Counted from the first letter of the stretch, positions 33,780 through 43,733 are shown. The stretch is DNA of 64,000 bases from CBDBUR01 sp965212075 (GCA_965212075.1 OZ243043.1:1116001-1180000), one strand, 5' to 3'. The notes: generated by a model from the letters alone, not told the origin. Program-made: numbers and translations.

Positions 33780-35432
33780 CTAACATTGCAGCGTGATCTC
33801 GCCTAGATGTTTAGTCAGTTTGAGATTCTCTTCATAGTCAATCGGCACGACGATCAATGACGGCCCTTTATGATCAAGGGCGGCGCGCAATCCGGCCTGC
33901 AAATCTTTGGCGTTAGCAATATATTGGCCATGCCAGCCAAATGATTCGGCGAGCTTGACCCAATCCGGACTGGTGAATGATAGATCGGTATGGCGGCCAA
34001 AAGTATTATGCTGCTTCCACGCGATCAAACCATAGGCTTTATCCTCCCAGACCATCATCGTGATATCCGCGTTCAGCCGCCGCGCGGTTTCCATTTCTTG
34101 GACGTTCATCATGAAGTCGCCGTCTCCGGCAATGCCGAGAGCTTTGCGATCGGGATAAACCATATTGGCCGCGATCACGCCCGGCAGAGGCATCCCCATA
34201 GAGCAAAAGCCGTTTGGAATCAGACATGTGTTTGGCTCATGGCAGTGATAATAGCGCGCGACCCACATTTTATGCGCGCCGACGCCTGAGAGCAAAATAT
34301 CCTCAGGCCCTAAAGCGGCGCGCACATCCCATAAAGCTTTTTGCGGACGGATCAGCCCTTTGGTGTCGTCGTCTTTATGGAGCTCAAACTCTTCAATCAT
34401 TTTGCCGCGGATTTTTGCCTGACCGCTTAAATCATATTGCGGCACGCCTTGGCGGACGAGCTGGACGTTGATTTCCTCCAAAGCATGGCTGATGTCCCCG
34501 ACCAGTTCAACATCAGGCAGATAATTGCTGTCAATTTCGGCGGGGTCAAAGTCAATATGAATGATTTCTTTTTTCTGTCCCTGATTCCACAATTTCGGCG
34601 GATATTCCACCAGATCATAGCCGATCGTCATGACGAGGTCGGCCTCATCCACAGCGAGCGTGACCAAATCTTTTTGCCCCAGCCCGATCGTGAACAGGCT
34701 GTAAGGTGCGTCCCTATCCACCGCGCCCTTGCCCATAAAGGTTGACATGACGCCGATGCCGGTCGCCTTGCAAAAGGTGCGCAGCTGCTTATGCGCATGG
34801 CGGCGAATGACGCCATTGCCCGCAATGATTATCGGCCGTTTGGCGGCGCGGATGCGCTCGCAGGCGGCAGCGATCATGCGGTCTTCCGGCTCGGGAAGCT
34901 GAAAGCGATGCGGCGTGATCGGCGCTGCGTCCGTGTCTTCCTTCGCGACGTCTTCGGGCAGTTCAATCAAAACCGCGCCGGGCTTCTCCGAGCGCGCCAG
35001 CCGCACCGCTTTGCGCACGATCTCAGGGATCGTGCAGGGCTGGATGACCGATGTCGCCCATTTTGTCACCGCGCGATACATGTCCACCACATCCATGATC
35101 TGGTGGCTTTCCTTATGCTGGCGCGTCGTGGAGCCTTGTCCGGTCAGCACTAAGATCGGCGCGCGATCCATATTGGCATCAGCGACGCCGGTGATCAGAT
35201 TGGTCGCGCCCGGCCCGAGTGTGCCCAAGCAGGCCGCCGGTGAGCCTGTCAAACGGCCATAGACTTCCGCCATAAAGGCCGCGCCCTGCTCATGGCGCGT
35301 GAGCACGAATTTTATCTTGTTTGATTTTTCAAGCGACATCATAAAGTCGGCGTTTTCTTCTCCGGGAACGCCGAAAATATGCGTGATGCCTTCGCGCTCG
35401 AGACATTGAACGAACAGATCCGAAGCTTTCAT
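33780..35432 (-). CDS. acetolactate synthase-like thiamine diphosphate enzyme
   Basis: The product is 550 residues from ATG 35432 with AAAGGCGG upstream. It has the three ThDP-enzyme domains: the catalytic Glu region THIFGVPGEENADF...RHEQGAAFMAEVYGRLTG, a central domain, and the ThDP/Mg motif GDGDFMMNVQEMETARRLNADITMMVWED. It resembles catabolic AlsS-type acetolactate synthases, which need no regulatory subunit, and no ilvN lies nearby. The pairing with an aldehyde dehydrogenase suggests an unusual 2-oxoacid or aldehyde pathway rather than branched-chain amino acid synthesis. Confidence 0.82.
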   Translation of the reverse strand: MKASDLFVQCLEREGITHIFGVPGEENADFMMSLEKSNKIKFVLTRHEQGAAFMAEVYGRLTGSPAACLGTLGPGATNLITGVADANMDRAPILVLTGQGSTTRQHKESHQIMDVVDMYRAVTKWATSVIQPCTIPEIVRKAVRLARSEKPGAVLIELPEDVAKEDTDAAPITPHRFQLPEPEDRMIAAACERIRAAKRPIIIAGNGVIRRHAHKQLRTFCKATGIGVMSTFMGKGAVDRDAPYSLFTIGLGQKDLVTLAVDEADLVMTIGYDLVEYPPKLWNQGQKKEIIHIDFDPAEIDSNYLPDVELVGDISHALEEINVQLVRQGVPQYDLSGQAKIRGKMIEEFELHKDDDTKGLIRPQKALWDVRAALGPEDILLSGVGAHKMWVARYYHCHEPNTCLIPNGFCSMGMPLPGVIAANMVYPDRKALGIAGDGDFMMNVQEMETARRLNADITMMVWEDKAYGLIAWKQHNTFGRHTDLSFTSPDWVKLAESFGWHGQYIANAKDLQAGLRAALDHKGPSLIVVPIDYEENLKLTKHLGEITLQC

Positions 35433-35471
35433 AAAAACCGCCTTTCGCTTCAACTTATATATAATTTTGGC

Positions 35472-36809
35472 CTATTTGTATACAGACGCATAGCCGTGGC
35501 GCGTTTTGTCCCAATAATATGGCTTGATGATGAGGTGAAAAACTGCGCGGCACGCAGCCAAGCCCATCAGCAGCCAGTAAAGCGATACAAGCCATCCTTG
35601 ACGATTCAATTTTGGGTGAACGATCGCGTCCATTTGACGGCACGCATGATGAACGGTTATGCCGATCAGGCCATAGGTGATCGCTAGAATTGATAAAATC
35701 CAAACCGTCTGTTCAGGCGCAACGAACAATAAAACCAGCACAACCGGCCAAATAACCAGATGAACAAAAAGAGCCAGCACATAGACCGGCACCAAAAATT
35801 GCAAAAAGAGAAAATCCCGCCAGCCAATTTCACGCAAAAGTGAAACCGGCGCGCGCATGGCCACAAGCCAAGTTTGCAGCCAGCCTTTAATCCAGCGCGA
35901 ACGCTGGCGCAGCCAATTGCCCCATTGGCAGGCGGCTTCCTCTTGCGTCAATGAGGGGAGGATTCCACAAACATAGCCGCAGCGCGCAAGCCTCAAGCCG
36001 ATATCGGCATCTTCCGTGACATTATAAGCATCCCAGCCATAAAGCGCGCGCAGCACATCCATCCGAAAATGATTGGAAGAGCCGCCAAGAAAAACCGGCA
36101 GTTTCTTATCCACGAGGTAAGGCAGAAAAAACATAAATTGCAGCATATATTCAACCGTGAATTGGCGCGCGAGCCAATTTGTGTCGCCGTTAAAAAATGT
36201 CAGCGGCGCTTGCAGGCAGGCCAGCTCGTCCGGCGCGCTGCAAAAAATATGCCACGCACAGCGCAACTGATCCGAACGCGGCCTGTCTTCAGCATCATAG
36301 ATCGCCACAAATGCGCCGCGCGCCGAAAATAAAGCATAATTGCAGGCTTTGGCCTTGGTGCGCGGCTGGCCATCCGGCACGACAACAACCTCAAAAGGTG
36401 CCTCAAGGCCAAGCGCGCTTGCCGCTTTGCACGTCTCCTCATCAGCCTCCTCCAAAATGATCTTGATGTCTAATTTGTCATGCGGCCAATCTAGAGCGCG
36501 CAAGCTCTCAACGAGCGACGGCAGCATATGCGCCTCCTTAAACAAAGGCACAAGAATCGTATAAATCGGCTCATCGCCGCGAAAAGATTCGCCGGAAAAA
36601 ACCGCCAAATCAACCGGCTTGCGCAGAAACACCATCACATAACGCATAACGCCGGCGATTAAACACAGCACACCGATCAAGATGGAAAATACAATCCACA
36701 CATTCGGCAGCAAAAAATTCGCTGCCAAAAGCAGCACGGGAGTCAGGATCAGAGTCCACCTTTGCCAGCGCACGAGCGGCGCATGTGCTGAAAGATGCGG
36801 CGCAAACAT
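35472..36809 (-). CDS. membrane glycosyltransferase, family 2 (cellulose-synthase-like)
   Basis: The product is 445 residues from ATG 36809, chosen because GAGGGG stands six bases before it; ATG 36857 is an alternative. Two N-terminal membrane segments precede a GT2 domain with ILVPLFKEAHML, the metal-binding IYDAEDRPR, EDADIGLRLA and QRSRWIKGW (QxxRW), then three membrane segments. This motif set is typical of processive synthases. The product polysaccharide is unknown and no partner genes are near. Confidence 0.85.
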   Translation of the reverse strand: MFAPHLSAHAPLVRWQRWTLILTPVLLLAANFLLPNVWIVFSILIGVLCLIAGVMRYVMVFLRKPVDLAVFSGESFRGDEPIYTILVPLFKEAHMLPSLVESLRALDWPHDKLDIKIILEEADEETCKAASALGLEAPFEVVVVPDGQPRTKAKACNYALFSARGAFVAIYDAEDRPRSDQLRCAWHIFCSAPDELACLQAPLTFFNGDTNWLARQFTVEYMLQFMFFLPYLVDKKLPVFLGGSSNHFRMDVLRALYGWDAYNVTEDADIGLRLARCGYVCGILPSLTQEEAACQWGNWLRQRSRWIKGWLQTWLVAMRAPVSLLREIGWRDFLFLQFLVPVYVLALFVHLVIWPVVLVLLFVAPEQTVWILSILAITYGLIGITVHHACRQMDAIVHPKLNRQGWLVSLYWLLMGLAACRAVFHLIIKPYYWDKTRHGYASVYK

Positions 36810-36846
36810 CGTGAGCCCCTCAGCGGCATAATTGACAAGATTTTGC

Positions 36847-39576
36847 TTATCTCTCATCGCGCAAAAAACCCCGCACTTGGCGCACAACCTGCGCAAGCGG
36901 CAGGCGCGCTATTTTAACTTTTTCCGGAAACACGCCTTCCAGTCGCGATGGCAGTTTGCGATCAAGCAAAACAAAAACGCCGCGATCCGTCTGTCTGCGA
37001 ATCAGCCGCCCGAAAGCCTGCTGCAAGCGAAGCCCTGCGATCATGTCATCATAGTCGCGGCGGCCAAAAAATTTCCGCCGCGCGCGATGCAAAATATCAG
37101 GCCGCGCCCAAGGCATCCGATCAAAAGCCATCAGGCGCAGGCTGCGTCCGGGAACATCAACCCCATCGCGCAATGCGTCCGTGCCTAGCAGACAGCTATC
37201 TTCGTCTTCACGAAAAATATCCACCAGCGCGCTCGTCGCCATCGGATCAACATGTTGTGCCAGCAAAAGGCGGCCAGAGCGCTGCATATCATGCGCGATC
37301 ATTCTATACGCCGCTTTCAAGCGCCGCACCGCCGTGAAAATACCCAGCCCACCCCCGCCAGACGCCGCAAACAGCAGCGCCATCGCATGCGCGATGTCCT
37401 TCTCATTATTCGCGATGTCGTTGGCAACGAACACGCGCGCCTGCTGCGCATAGTCAAACGGCGAGGCTTTATAAATATGCCGCGCCGGATAGGGCAAGCA
37501 ATGCGCGCCGACGCGCTGTTCGGCGCCCGTCCACGCCGACGGGGTCTGCAAGCCGCGCAGCGACGCCGAGGTAATCAGCACGCCCGACGATTTCAGCAAA
37601 ATATTTTGCGCAAAAGCGCGTGTCGGATCCAAAGCGTTGCGGCACATGCCGACATCCACTTCGCGGCCCTCATCGCGCTCAACGACCAAGCGGTCAATCC
37701 ATTGGACAAGGCCGCCCGTCTTCGTCGCGCGCGCGCTCATGGCCGTCCAGACCGGAAGCTCATGCTCAATCCAGCGGGACAAAACCCGCTGGATGGACAG
37801 ACAAGACGATAGGTCATCTTCATCCAAAACAGCAAGCGCGGCAGCAAACGCACCCATCTTCTGCTGTAAATTTTCCAGCGCGCTTTTGAGACTGCCCGCT
37901 TGATGAAGCGCAGCCATCTCTTCTTCAAAAGAATAGTCAAAAGAGCTTTGACTCTGCTCGAGAACGAGCCCGCGAATTTCGTTTAAGAACTCTTCCGCCG
38001 CGCCCGCCGGATGACCGCGCGCGATGCGCTGCCGCCAGCCTTCGCGCGGCAAAAAACGCGCCGCCGCGCATAATTCGTCCAGCAAAATCTGGAGGTGTTT
38101 GTGCGCACGCAAAACATCTTCCATGCGCAAAGCGAGTCCGCGTGATGCCCAGCCGCGCGGCTGGGCGTCTTCGCCCATCAGCCAGTGGCGCAAAGCGGAC
38201 ATAGATATGCCGGTCAAGCGAAAAGAAAATGCGCTATCGGCGGCTGAAAAAATATGATGCCCCTCATCAAAAATATAATGAGGCGGCGGGTTTTCTTGTG
38301 ATGACTTCCCCTGGGGCAGTTCGTCGGCAAATAGGCTCTGCGATAAAACCAAAGCGTGATTGGCGATCGTCAAATCCGCGCCGAAAGACGCCGCGCGCTG
38401 GTGCTCAACAAAACAGCGCCGATAATGCGGACAGGCCGAATGAATGCATGTCTCCCGCCGATCGGTCAAAGAAGACAGCCACTGCGCTTGCGTGCGTCCG
38501 GCGATCAGCCATGACGGAAAATCGCCGCTGCGAATATCGCCGTCGCGCGTCCGCTTGAGCCAGCGCGCGACAAGACCCGCCAGCACAGGCTCATAGCCGC
38601 CGATGCGCAAAGCCTCTTCAAAGTTCAGCAGGCAGAGATAATTTTCGCGGCCTTTGCGGATGGCGATTTTTTTCGCGCGCTGGGCCTCATCGGGGATGAG
38701 GCGCGCCGTTTCACGATCAATTTGATTTTGCAGCGCGCGCGTATAGGTCGCCACCCAAACGGACACCGGCGATGTCTGAGCGAACAAAAAGGCCGGAACA
38801 AGATAGCCCAAAGTCTTGCCAATGCCGGTATCAGCCTCCGCGAGCATTACTGGCGGCGCGATCAGGCTGCGGCGCGGCTGAAACAGCTCACTCACATCAC
38901 GCATATAATCTAATTGACCGGCGCGCGGCTCGGCTTGGCTGCCCAGACCGGCTTTCAGCAAAGACAAAGCCTGCTGCGAATCCACACCTTTCGCCATCGC
39001 CCTGTTATTCATCTTGTCATTCTTTCTGGCTGAAGCGCGCGGCGGCTGCCATTCCGGCAAAAGGCGCAATAATTTCGCTAGCCATGATGAAGATTTATTA
39101 CTAGGCGCAGATTGTTGCAAAGCGCGGCAGACCAAAGCGCCCCAGCGCCAGCCTGCTTTGCGCATCATGTCGGCGATCGGCCATGCATCTTCGTCGCGAT
39201 TTTGCACCAGCTGATTCAGCAAAATCTTCGCGGCTTGATGAATGGACAAAGCAGCGCGCGGCGCATCTTTGGGTATTGGCAAGTTTAAAAACCGCGCCAG
39301 CCCCGAAGCTGTCGGCGGCACCGAGCAGGCCGGATGCACAAAGGCAAATAATTCCATCACATCAAAAATCGGCGCCGGAGGCCGCTCCCCCTGCCCCTCC
39401 ACGTATAGTGGCCGCGCGGTCAAGAGCGCATGGCATAAAAGCAGAGGCTGCGCGCCGGTCAAAAGACGCTGGGCTTCATCGCGTGAGATGGGTCGCGCAG
39501 CGCCCCCACGCGCCAAAGCTGCCTTAGAGCCTGATAAAGCAAGAGTCGGCATTTTGTCTAATGTCTCATCAAACAT
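36847..39576 (-). CDS. DinG-like ATP-dependent DNA helicase (XPD family)
   Basis: The product is 909 residues with an N-terminal extension of about 240. Walker A is ADTGIGKTLGY near residue 250. A cysteine group (YLCLLNF, then CIHSACPHYRRC) is suited to the XPD-type 4Fe-4S cluster. The Walker B motif is DEGHH. C-terminal helicase motifs include LLGTDALRDGVDVPGRSLRL and QQAFGRLIRRQTDRGVFVLLD. It probably unwinds DNA or R-loops during repair, as DinG does. It runs toward the glycosyltransferase gene. Confidence 0.88.
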   Translation of the reverse strand: MFDETLDKMPTLALSGSKAALARGGAARPISRDEAQRLLTGAQPLLLCHALLTARPLYVEGQGERPPAPIFDVMELFAFVHPACSVPPTASGLARFLNLPIPKDAPRAALSIHQAAKILLNQLVQNRDEDAWPIADMMRKAGWRWGALVCRALQQSAPSNKSSSWLAKLLRLLPEWQPPRASARKNDKMNNRAMAKGVDSQQALSLLKAGLGSQAEPRAGQLDYMRDVSELFQPRRSLIAPPVMLAEADTGIGKTLGYLVPAFLFAQTSPVSVWVATYTRALQNQIDRETARLIPDEAQRAKKIAIRKGRENYLCLLNFEEALRIGGYEPVLAGLVARWLKRTRDGDIRSGDFPSWLIAGRTQAQWLSSLTDRRETCIHSACPHYRRCFVEHQRAASFGADLTIANHALVLSQSLFADELPQGKSSQENPPPHYIFDEGHHIFSAADSAFSFRLTGISMSALRHWLMGEDAQPRGWASRGLALRMEDVLRAHKHLQILLDELCAAARFLPREGWRQRIARGHPAGAAEEFLNEIRGLVLEQSQSSFDYSFEEEMAALHQAGSLKSALENLQQKMGAFAAALAVLDEDDLSSCLSIQRVLSRWIEHELPVWTAMSARATKTGGLVQWIDRLVVERDEGREVDVGMCRNALDPTRAFAQNILLKSSGVLITSASLRGLQTPSAWTGAEQRVGAHCLPYPARHIYKASPFDYAQQARVFVANDIANNEKDIAHAMALLFAASGGGGLGIFTAVRRLKAAYRMIAHDMQRSGRLLLAQHVDPMATSALVDIFREDEDSCLLGTDALRDGVDVPGRSLRLMAFDRMPWARPDILHRARRKFFGRRDYDDMIAGLRLQQAFGRLIRRQTDRGVFVLLDRKLPSRLEGVFPEKVKIARLPLAQVVRQVRGFLRDER

Positions 39577-39648
39577 AAAGGGCGGGGATATCTTTTGAGC
39601 GCGTCATCCTGCGCCGAGATTAGCCTAAAATCAGCCGCGCACATATTA

Positions 39649-39661
39649 TATAGTGAGCGCT
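39649..39661 (+). promoter_or_regulatory. -10-like element next to the LysRS start
   Basis: TATAGT at 39649-39654 ends seven bases before the ATG at 39662, and no Shine-Dalgarno site is seen, so a leaderless transcript is possible. A GTG at 39653 overlaps this element and is a less likely start. Confidence 0.35.
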
Positions 39662-41233
39662 ATGAAGTCCGATACCGCGTCCGATATTAAAACTTGGCCC
39701 TTCCGCGAAGCGCGCCGCCTGAAAGATCGCATCAAAGACAAAAGGCCGGTGGTCTTCCAAACCGGCTATGGCGCGAGCGGCCTGCCGCATATCGGCACAT
39801 TCGGCGAGGTCGCGCGCACCTCTATGGTGATAAGGGCTTTCCAATATCTGACGGACAATCATCCCACCCGCCTCATCTGCTTCTCCGACGATATGGATGG
39901 CTTGCGCAAAGTGCCCGAAAACCTGCCGCAGCAAAATATGCTCGCCCAGCATCTGAACAAGCCGCTCTGCGATATCCCCGACCCGTTCGGCACCCATGAG
40001 AGCTTTGCGGCGCATAATAATGCGCGGCTGCGCGCTTTCCTTGACGCGTTCGGCTTTGACTATGAATTTATCAGCGCCGCGCAATGCTATCGCAGCGGGA
40101 CATTTGACGCGGCGATCTCCCAAGTGCTTCAACATTATCAGCCGATCAAGGAGATCATCCTGCCTACGCTCGGCGAGGCGCGGCGGAAAACCTATAGCCC
40201 GTTTCTGCCGATCTGTCCGCGCACAGGCCAAGTGCTGCTCGCTGAAGTGGTCGCGGTTGATGTTGAAGCCAAGACCATTGTTTATATTGACCCGCAAACC
40301 GGAGAGCAGATGACAGCGAGCGTGCTCGGCGGTGCGTGCAAGCTGCAATGGAAAGCAGACTGGGCAATGCGCTGGGTAGCACTCGGCGTGGATTACGAAA
40401 TGGCCGGCAAAGACCTCATCGATTCCGTCAGGCTTTCGGGAAAAATCTGCCGCGCGCTCGGCGGCACACCGCCCGAAAGCCTGTCCTATGAGCTTTTTTT
40501 GGATCAAAATGGCGAAAAAATTTCAAAATCACGCGGCAATGGCCTGTCTGTGGAAGATTGGCTGCGTTATGCGCCGCCGGAAAGCCTATCGCTGTTTATG
40601 TATCGCCAGCCCGCCTCAGCCAAGCGCATGCATTTTGATATCATCCCGCGCGAAACCGATGATTACCTTAAACATATGTTCGCATGGCACAATGAACCAA
40701 AATTAGGGGAACCCGAACCGCGGCTCAAAAACCCGATCTGGTATATGGATAGCGAAATGCCAGCCGATAAAAGCGCGCCGGTGCCATTCTCGCAATTGTT
40801 GAATCTCGTCAGCGCAAGCCATGCGCAAAGCGCGGACATGCTTTGGGAATTCGTGTGCGAAAGCGCGCCCGACATCACGCCGCAAACGCATCCTTTTCTC
40901 TACAGCCTGATGAAATATGCGATCCGCTATTTTGACGATTTCGTGCGGCCCCATAAACATTATCGCGCCGCATCACAGCTAGAGCGCGCCGCACTCCAAG
41001 ATTTGCTGGCAGCGCTCAGCGCGCTTGACGAGACTGCGGACGCCAAAGCCATCCAGCAAATCGCCTATGATGTCGGCAAGCAACACGGCTTTGAAGACAG
41101 ACTCCGCGATTGGTTCAAGGCACTTTATGAAATCCTGCTCGGCCAAAGCAGCGGTGCGCGCTTCGGCTCTTTTGCCGCGCTTTACGGCATCGCGCGCACC
41201 GTAGATCTGATCCGTGAAGCCCTAAAAAAATGA
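39662..41233 (+). CDS. lysK: lysyl-tRNA synthetase, class I
   Basis: The product is 523 residues with the class I synthetase motifs HIGT (residues 43-46) and KISKS (about residues 286-290), embedded in FQTGYGASGLPHIGTFGE and LFLDQNGEKISKSRGNGL. This is the archaeal-type LysRS, unrelated to the class II enzyme of E. coli and found in many alphaproteobacteria and spirochaetes. No class II lysS is in the window. The gene overlaps pyrD by four bases. Confidence 0.94.
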   Translation: MKSDTASDIKTWPFREARRLKDRIKDKRPVVFQTGYGASGLPHIGTFGEVARTSMVIRAFQYLTDNHPTRLICFSDDMDGLRKVPENLPQQNMLAQHLNKPLCDIPDPFGTHESFAAHNNARLRAFLDAFGFDYEFISAAQCYRSGTFDAAISQVLQHYQPIKEIILPTLGEARRKTYSPFLPICPRTGQVLLAEVVAVDVEAKTIVYIDPQTGEQMTASVLGGACKLQWKADWAMRWVALGVDYEMAGKDLIDSVRLSGKICRALGGTPPESLSYELFLDQNGEKISKSRGNGLSVEDWLRYAPPESLSLFMYRQPASAKRMHFDIIPRETDDYLKHMFAWHNEPKLGEPEPRLKNPIWYMDSEMPADKSAPVPFSQLLNLVSASHAQSADMLWEFVCESAPDITPQTHPFLYSLMKYAIRYFDDFVRPHKHYRAASQLERAALQDLLAALSALDETADAKAIQQIAYDVGKQHGFEDRLRDWFKALYEILLGQSSGARFGSFAALYGIARTVDLIREALKK

Positions 41234-42282
41234 GCGGCTTGGCTTTTCTGTTTGCGCTGTTCAAGCCTTTTCTGCTGCGGCTTGAGCCCGAACGCGCTCA
41301 TCGCATGACGCTTGCGCTTTTGCGCGGCGCGCGGCTCTTTATACCGTATAAAAAAGCGCCCGATATATTGCGCTGCCATTTATGGGGGCGGGAGTTTCCA
41401 TCGCCGATCGGACTCGCGGCGGGGTTTGACAAAAACGGCATCGTCGCCGCGCCGGTGATCGCGCTGGGATTCGGTTTCGCCGAGGTCGGCACCGCAACGC
41501 CTTTGCCGCAAAAAGGCAATCCGCGGCCTCGGCTCTTCCGCCTGCCCGAACAGCAGGCGGTCATCAATCGGATGGGATTCAACAATGATGGACTGCCCGC
41601 GCTTATAAAAAACGCTTCACGCTATAAAACTTCACGCTATAAAACCGGCATCATCGGAATCAATATCGGCCCTAACGCGACAAAAGATGATCGCATCCAA
41701 GATTACATCACCGCCATTCAACAGATTGAACAGATGGACAGGCCGCCCGCTTACATTGCGATCAATGTGTCATCGCCCAACACCGAAAATCTGCGCCAGT
41801 TTGAATCGGTCGCGCAGCTTGAAACATTGCTTGATCGGATCACGACAAAATTGCCGCTGCTCGTCAAACTTTCGCCCGATCTGGAGGATGACGCCTACCA
41901 AGACATCGCCCAGCTCGCGGTTGAAAAAAACCTTGGCGGCCTGATCGCCGTCAATACGACGATCAAACACGAGCATAAGCAGACGGGAGGATTATCCGGC
42001 GCGCCTCTTGCCGCACGCGCTGGATATATTACCGGCCTGCTCTATCGCGCCGCCAAAGGAAAAATCCCGATCATCAGCGTCGGCGGCGTGGCATCCGGCG
42101 CTGAGGCCTATCACCGCATCCGCCAAGGGGCCAGCCTCGTTCAGCTTTACACCGCCTTGATTTGGCACGGACCGGCGCTCATCGGGCGCATCAACCGCGA
42201 CCTCGCCGATCATCTCGCGCGCGACGGGTTTTCAAGCCTTGCCGAAGCCGTCGGCGCGGCGCATAATGGGCAGGTTAAATAA
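41230..42282 (+). CDS. pyrD: dihydroorotate dehydrogenase (quinone), class 2
   Basis: The product is 350 residues with an N-terminal membrane-associating helix (about residues 1-40), then AAGFDKNG (FMN/Lys), INRMGFNNDG, NVSSPNTENLRQ with the class 2 catalytic Ser, KLSPDLEDD and ISVGGVASG. It oxidises dihydroorotate and passes electrons to quinone. A 15-bp duplication at 41615-41644 adds a second SRYKT unit. It overlaps the LysRS stop by four bases. Confidence 0.94.
   Translation: MSGLAFLFALFKPFLLRLEPERAHRMTLALLRGARLFIPYKKAPDILRCHLWGREFPSPIGLAAGFDKNGIVAAPVIALGFGFAEVGTATPLPQKGNPRPRLFRLPEQQAVINRMGFNNDGLPALIKNASRYKTSRYKTGIIGINIGPNATKDDRIQDYITAIQQIEQMDRPPAYIAINVSSPNTENLRQFESVAQLETLLDRITTKLPLLVKLSPDLEDDAYQDIAQLAVEKNLGGLIAVNTTIKHEHKQTGGLSGAPLAARAGYITGLLYRAAKGKIPIISVGGVASGAEAYHRIRQGASLVQLYTALIWHGPALIGRINRDLADHLARDGFSSLAEAVGAAHNGQVK
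41615..41644 (+). repeat. 15-bp in-frame duplication in pyrD
   Basis: cttcacgctataaaa is present twice in tandem and encodes SRYKT-SRYKT in a loop before GIIGINIG. Confidence 0.9.
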
Positions 42283-42308
42283 AATATGCAAATAAAGGGG
42301 AGGCATCA

Positions 42309-43337
42309 ATGGGCCTATTACGCTTGATCACCCGCGCGACGTTATCGCTGCCGAACGCCATGCTGGTGCGCATGGCTGGCGCGCCGACGCAAATTGATGG
42401 CCGCACATTGGATATGCGCATGCATTTCATCGGCGAGCAGGGCAAAAAAGGACCTTCTTTAACGTCAATGACTCCGCCGCTTGCGCGCGCGGCAGCGCAC
42501 AGCGCTTTTGCGATCACCAATGCGCCGCGCGAACGCGGTGTCATTGTGCGTGATGATAAAATCTCCGGTCCTGACGGCAATGATCTGCCGGTGCGCCATT
42601 ATCGCCCGAAAGGCCGTGACAATGAGCGCTTGCCCGCAATTTTATATTTTCATATGGGTGGCTGGGTCATCGGCGATCTTGATACGTGCGATCAGTTTTG
42701 TTCTTTTTTGTCGGCGCGAGTCGGCGCGCATGTGATGTCGGTGGATTACCGCCTCGCGCCTGAACATAAATTTCCGAGCGCTATGGAAGATGGCTTTGCC
42801 GCCTATCTCTGGCTGCGCGATCATGCTGACGAGCTCAAGATTGATCTTGACCATATCGCTGTCGGCGGCGACAGCGCCGGAGGCTGCATGACCGCTGTGC
42901 TCTGCCAAGAAATGAAACGGCGCGGACGGCCCCAGCCAAAAGTTCAGCTGATGATCTATCCCGCAACCGATCTCTCCGCGCAAGACGGCTCCATGCAAAG
43001 CTGCGGCGAATGTCCGCCGCTCACCTCCGAGGTCATGGAATGGTTCGGCCAGCATTGGCTCAATGATGAGAGCGAGCGCGATAACCCTCTCGCCTCACCG
43101 ATGAAAAGCGATATATCCAGCGACCTCGCCGCAGCGCTCATCATCACCGCCGGTTTTGATCCGCTGCGCGATCAGGGCAAAGCCTATGCCGATCGCCTGC
43201 GCGAGGCCGGTGTGCGCGTCACCTATCGCTGCGAGGACAGGCTCGCCCACGCCTTCACCGCCTATGCCGGACTCGTCCCCGAAGCCGCCGCCGCCAACGC
43301 CACCATCGCACAAAACCTTAAACAGATGCTCACTTAA
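42309..43337 (+). CDS. alpha/beta hydrolase, hormone-sensitive-lipase (HSL) family
   Basis: The product is 342 residues. The oxyanion motif reads FHMGGWVIGD (HGGG with Met inserted for the first Gly), the nucleophile elbow is GGDSAGGCM, the acid lies in TAGFDPLRDQG and the His in LAHAFTAYAG. This is the layout of HSL-type (family IV) esterases acting on short acyl esters. The ATG follows a GGGGAGG Shine-Dalgarno. It is cotranscribed with, or close behind, pyrD. Confidence 0.88.
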   Translation: MGLLRLITRATLSLPNAMLVRMAGAPTQIDGRTLDMRMHFIGEQGKKGPSLTSMTPPLARAAAHSAFAITNAPRERGVIVRDDKISGPDGNDLPVRHYRPKGRDNERLPAILYFHMGGWVIGDLDTCDQFCSFLSARVGAHVMSVDYRLAPEHKFPSAMEDGFAAYLWLRDHADELKIDLDHIAVGGDSAGGCMTAVLCQEMKRRGRPQPKVQLMIYPATDLSAQDGSMQSCGECPPLTSEVMEWFGQHWLNDESERDNPLASPMKSDISSDLAAALIITAGFDPLRDQGKAYADRLREAGVRVTYRCEDRLAHAFTAYAGLVPEAAAANATIAQNLKQMLT

Positions 43338-43361
43338 ACCAAAACCAACTAAGGAGGATAT

Positions 43362-43733
43362 ATGATCGGCTATACAACATTAGGCACCAATGACCTGCCG
43401 CGCGCCATTGAATTTTATGACGCGCTGCTCGGCGAGATGGGCGGAAAACAATTCATCAATGACGGGCGGATTGTCGTCTGGGGCAAAGAGCCCGCAGGCA
43501 TGGTCGCGCTCTGCAAACCCTATGACGGCAAAACCGCAAGCGTCGGCAATGGCGTGATGATCGCGCTCAATGCCGGATCACGCGAAATGGTCGATAAACT
43601 CTATAACAAGGCGATCACATTAGGCGGCAGCGATGAAGGCCCTCCGGGCCCGCGCGGCGACGACGGCTTTTATGGCGGCTATTTCCGCGACCTCGACGGC
43701 AATAAGTTCGTCGCCTTCCATATGGGCGCATGA
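43362..43733 (+). CDS. VOC (glyoxalase/bleomycin-resistance) family protein
   Basis: The product is 123 residues with two beta-alpha-beta-beta-beta modules: TTLGTNDLPRAIEFYDALLGEMG at the start and GYFRDLDGNKFVAFHM at the end, the usual VOC signature with a C-terminal metal Glu/His-type position. AAGGAGG precedes the ATG. The substrate is unknown. It lies 24 bases behind the esterase gene. Confidence 0.88.
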   Translation: MIGYTTLGTNDLPRAIEFYDALLGEMGGKQFINDGRIVVWGKEPAGMVALCKPYDGKTASVGNGVMIALNAGSREMVDKLYNKAITLGGSDEGPPGPRGDDGFYGGYFRDLDGNKFVAFHMGA

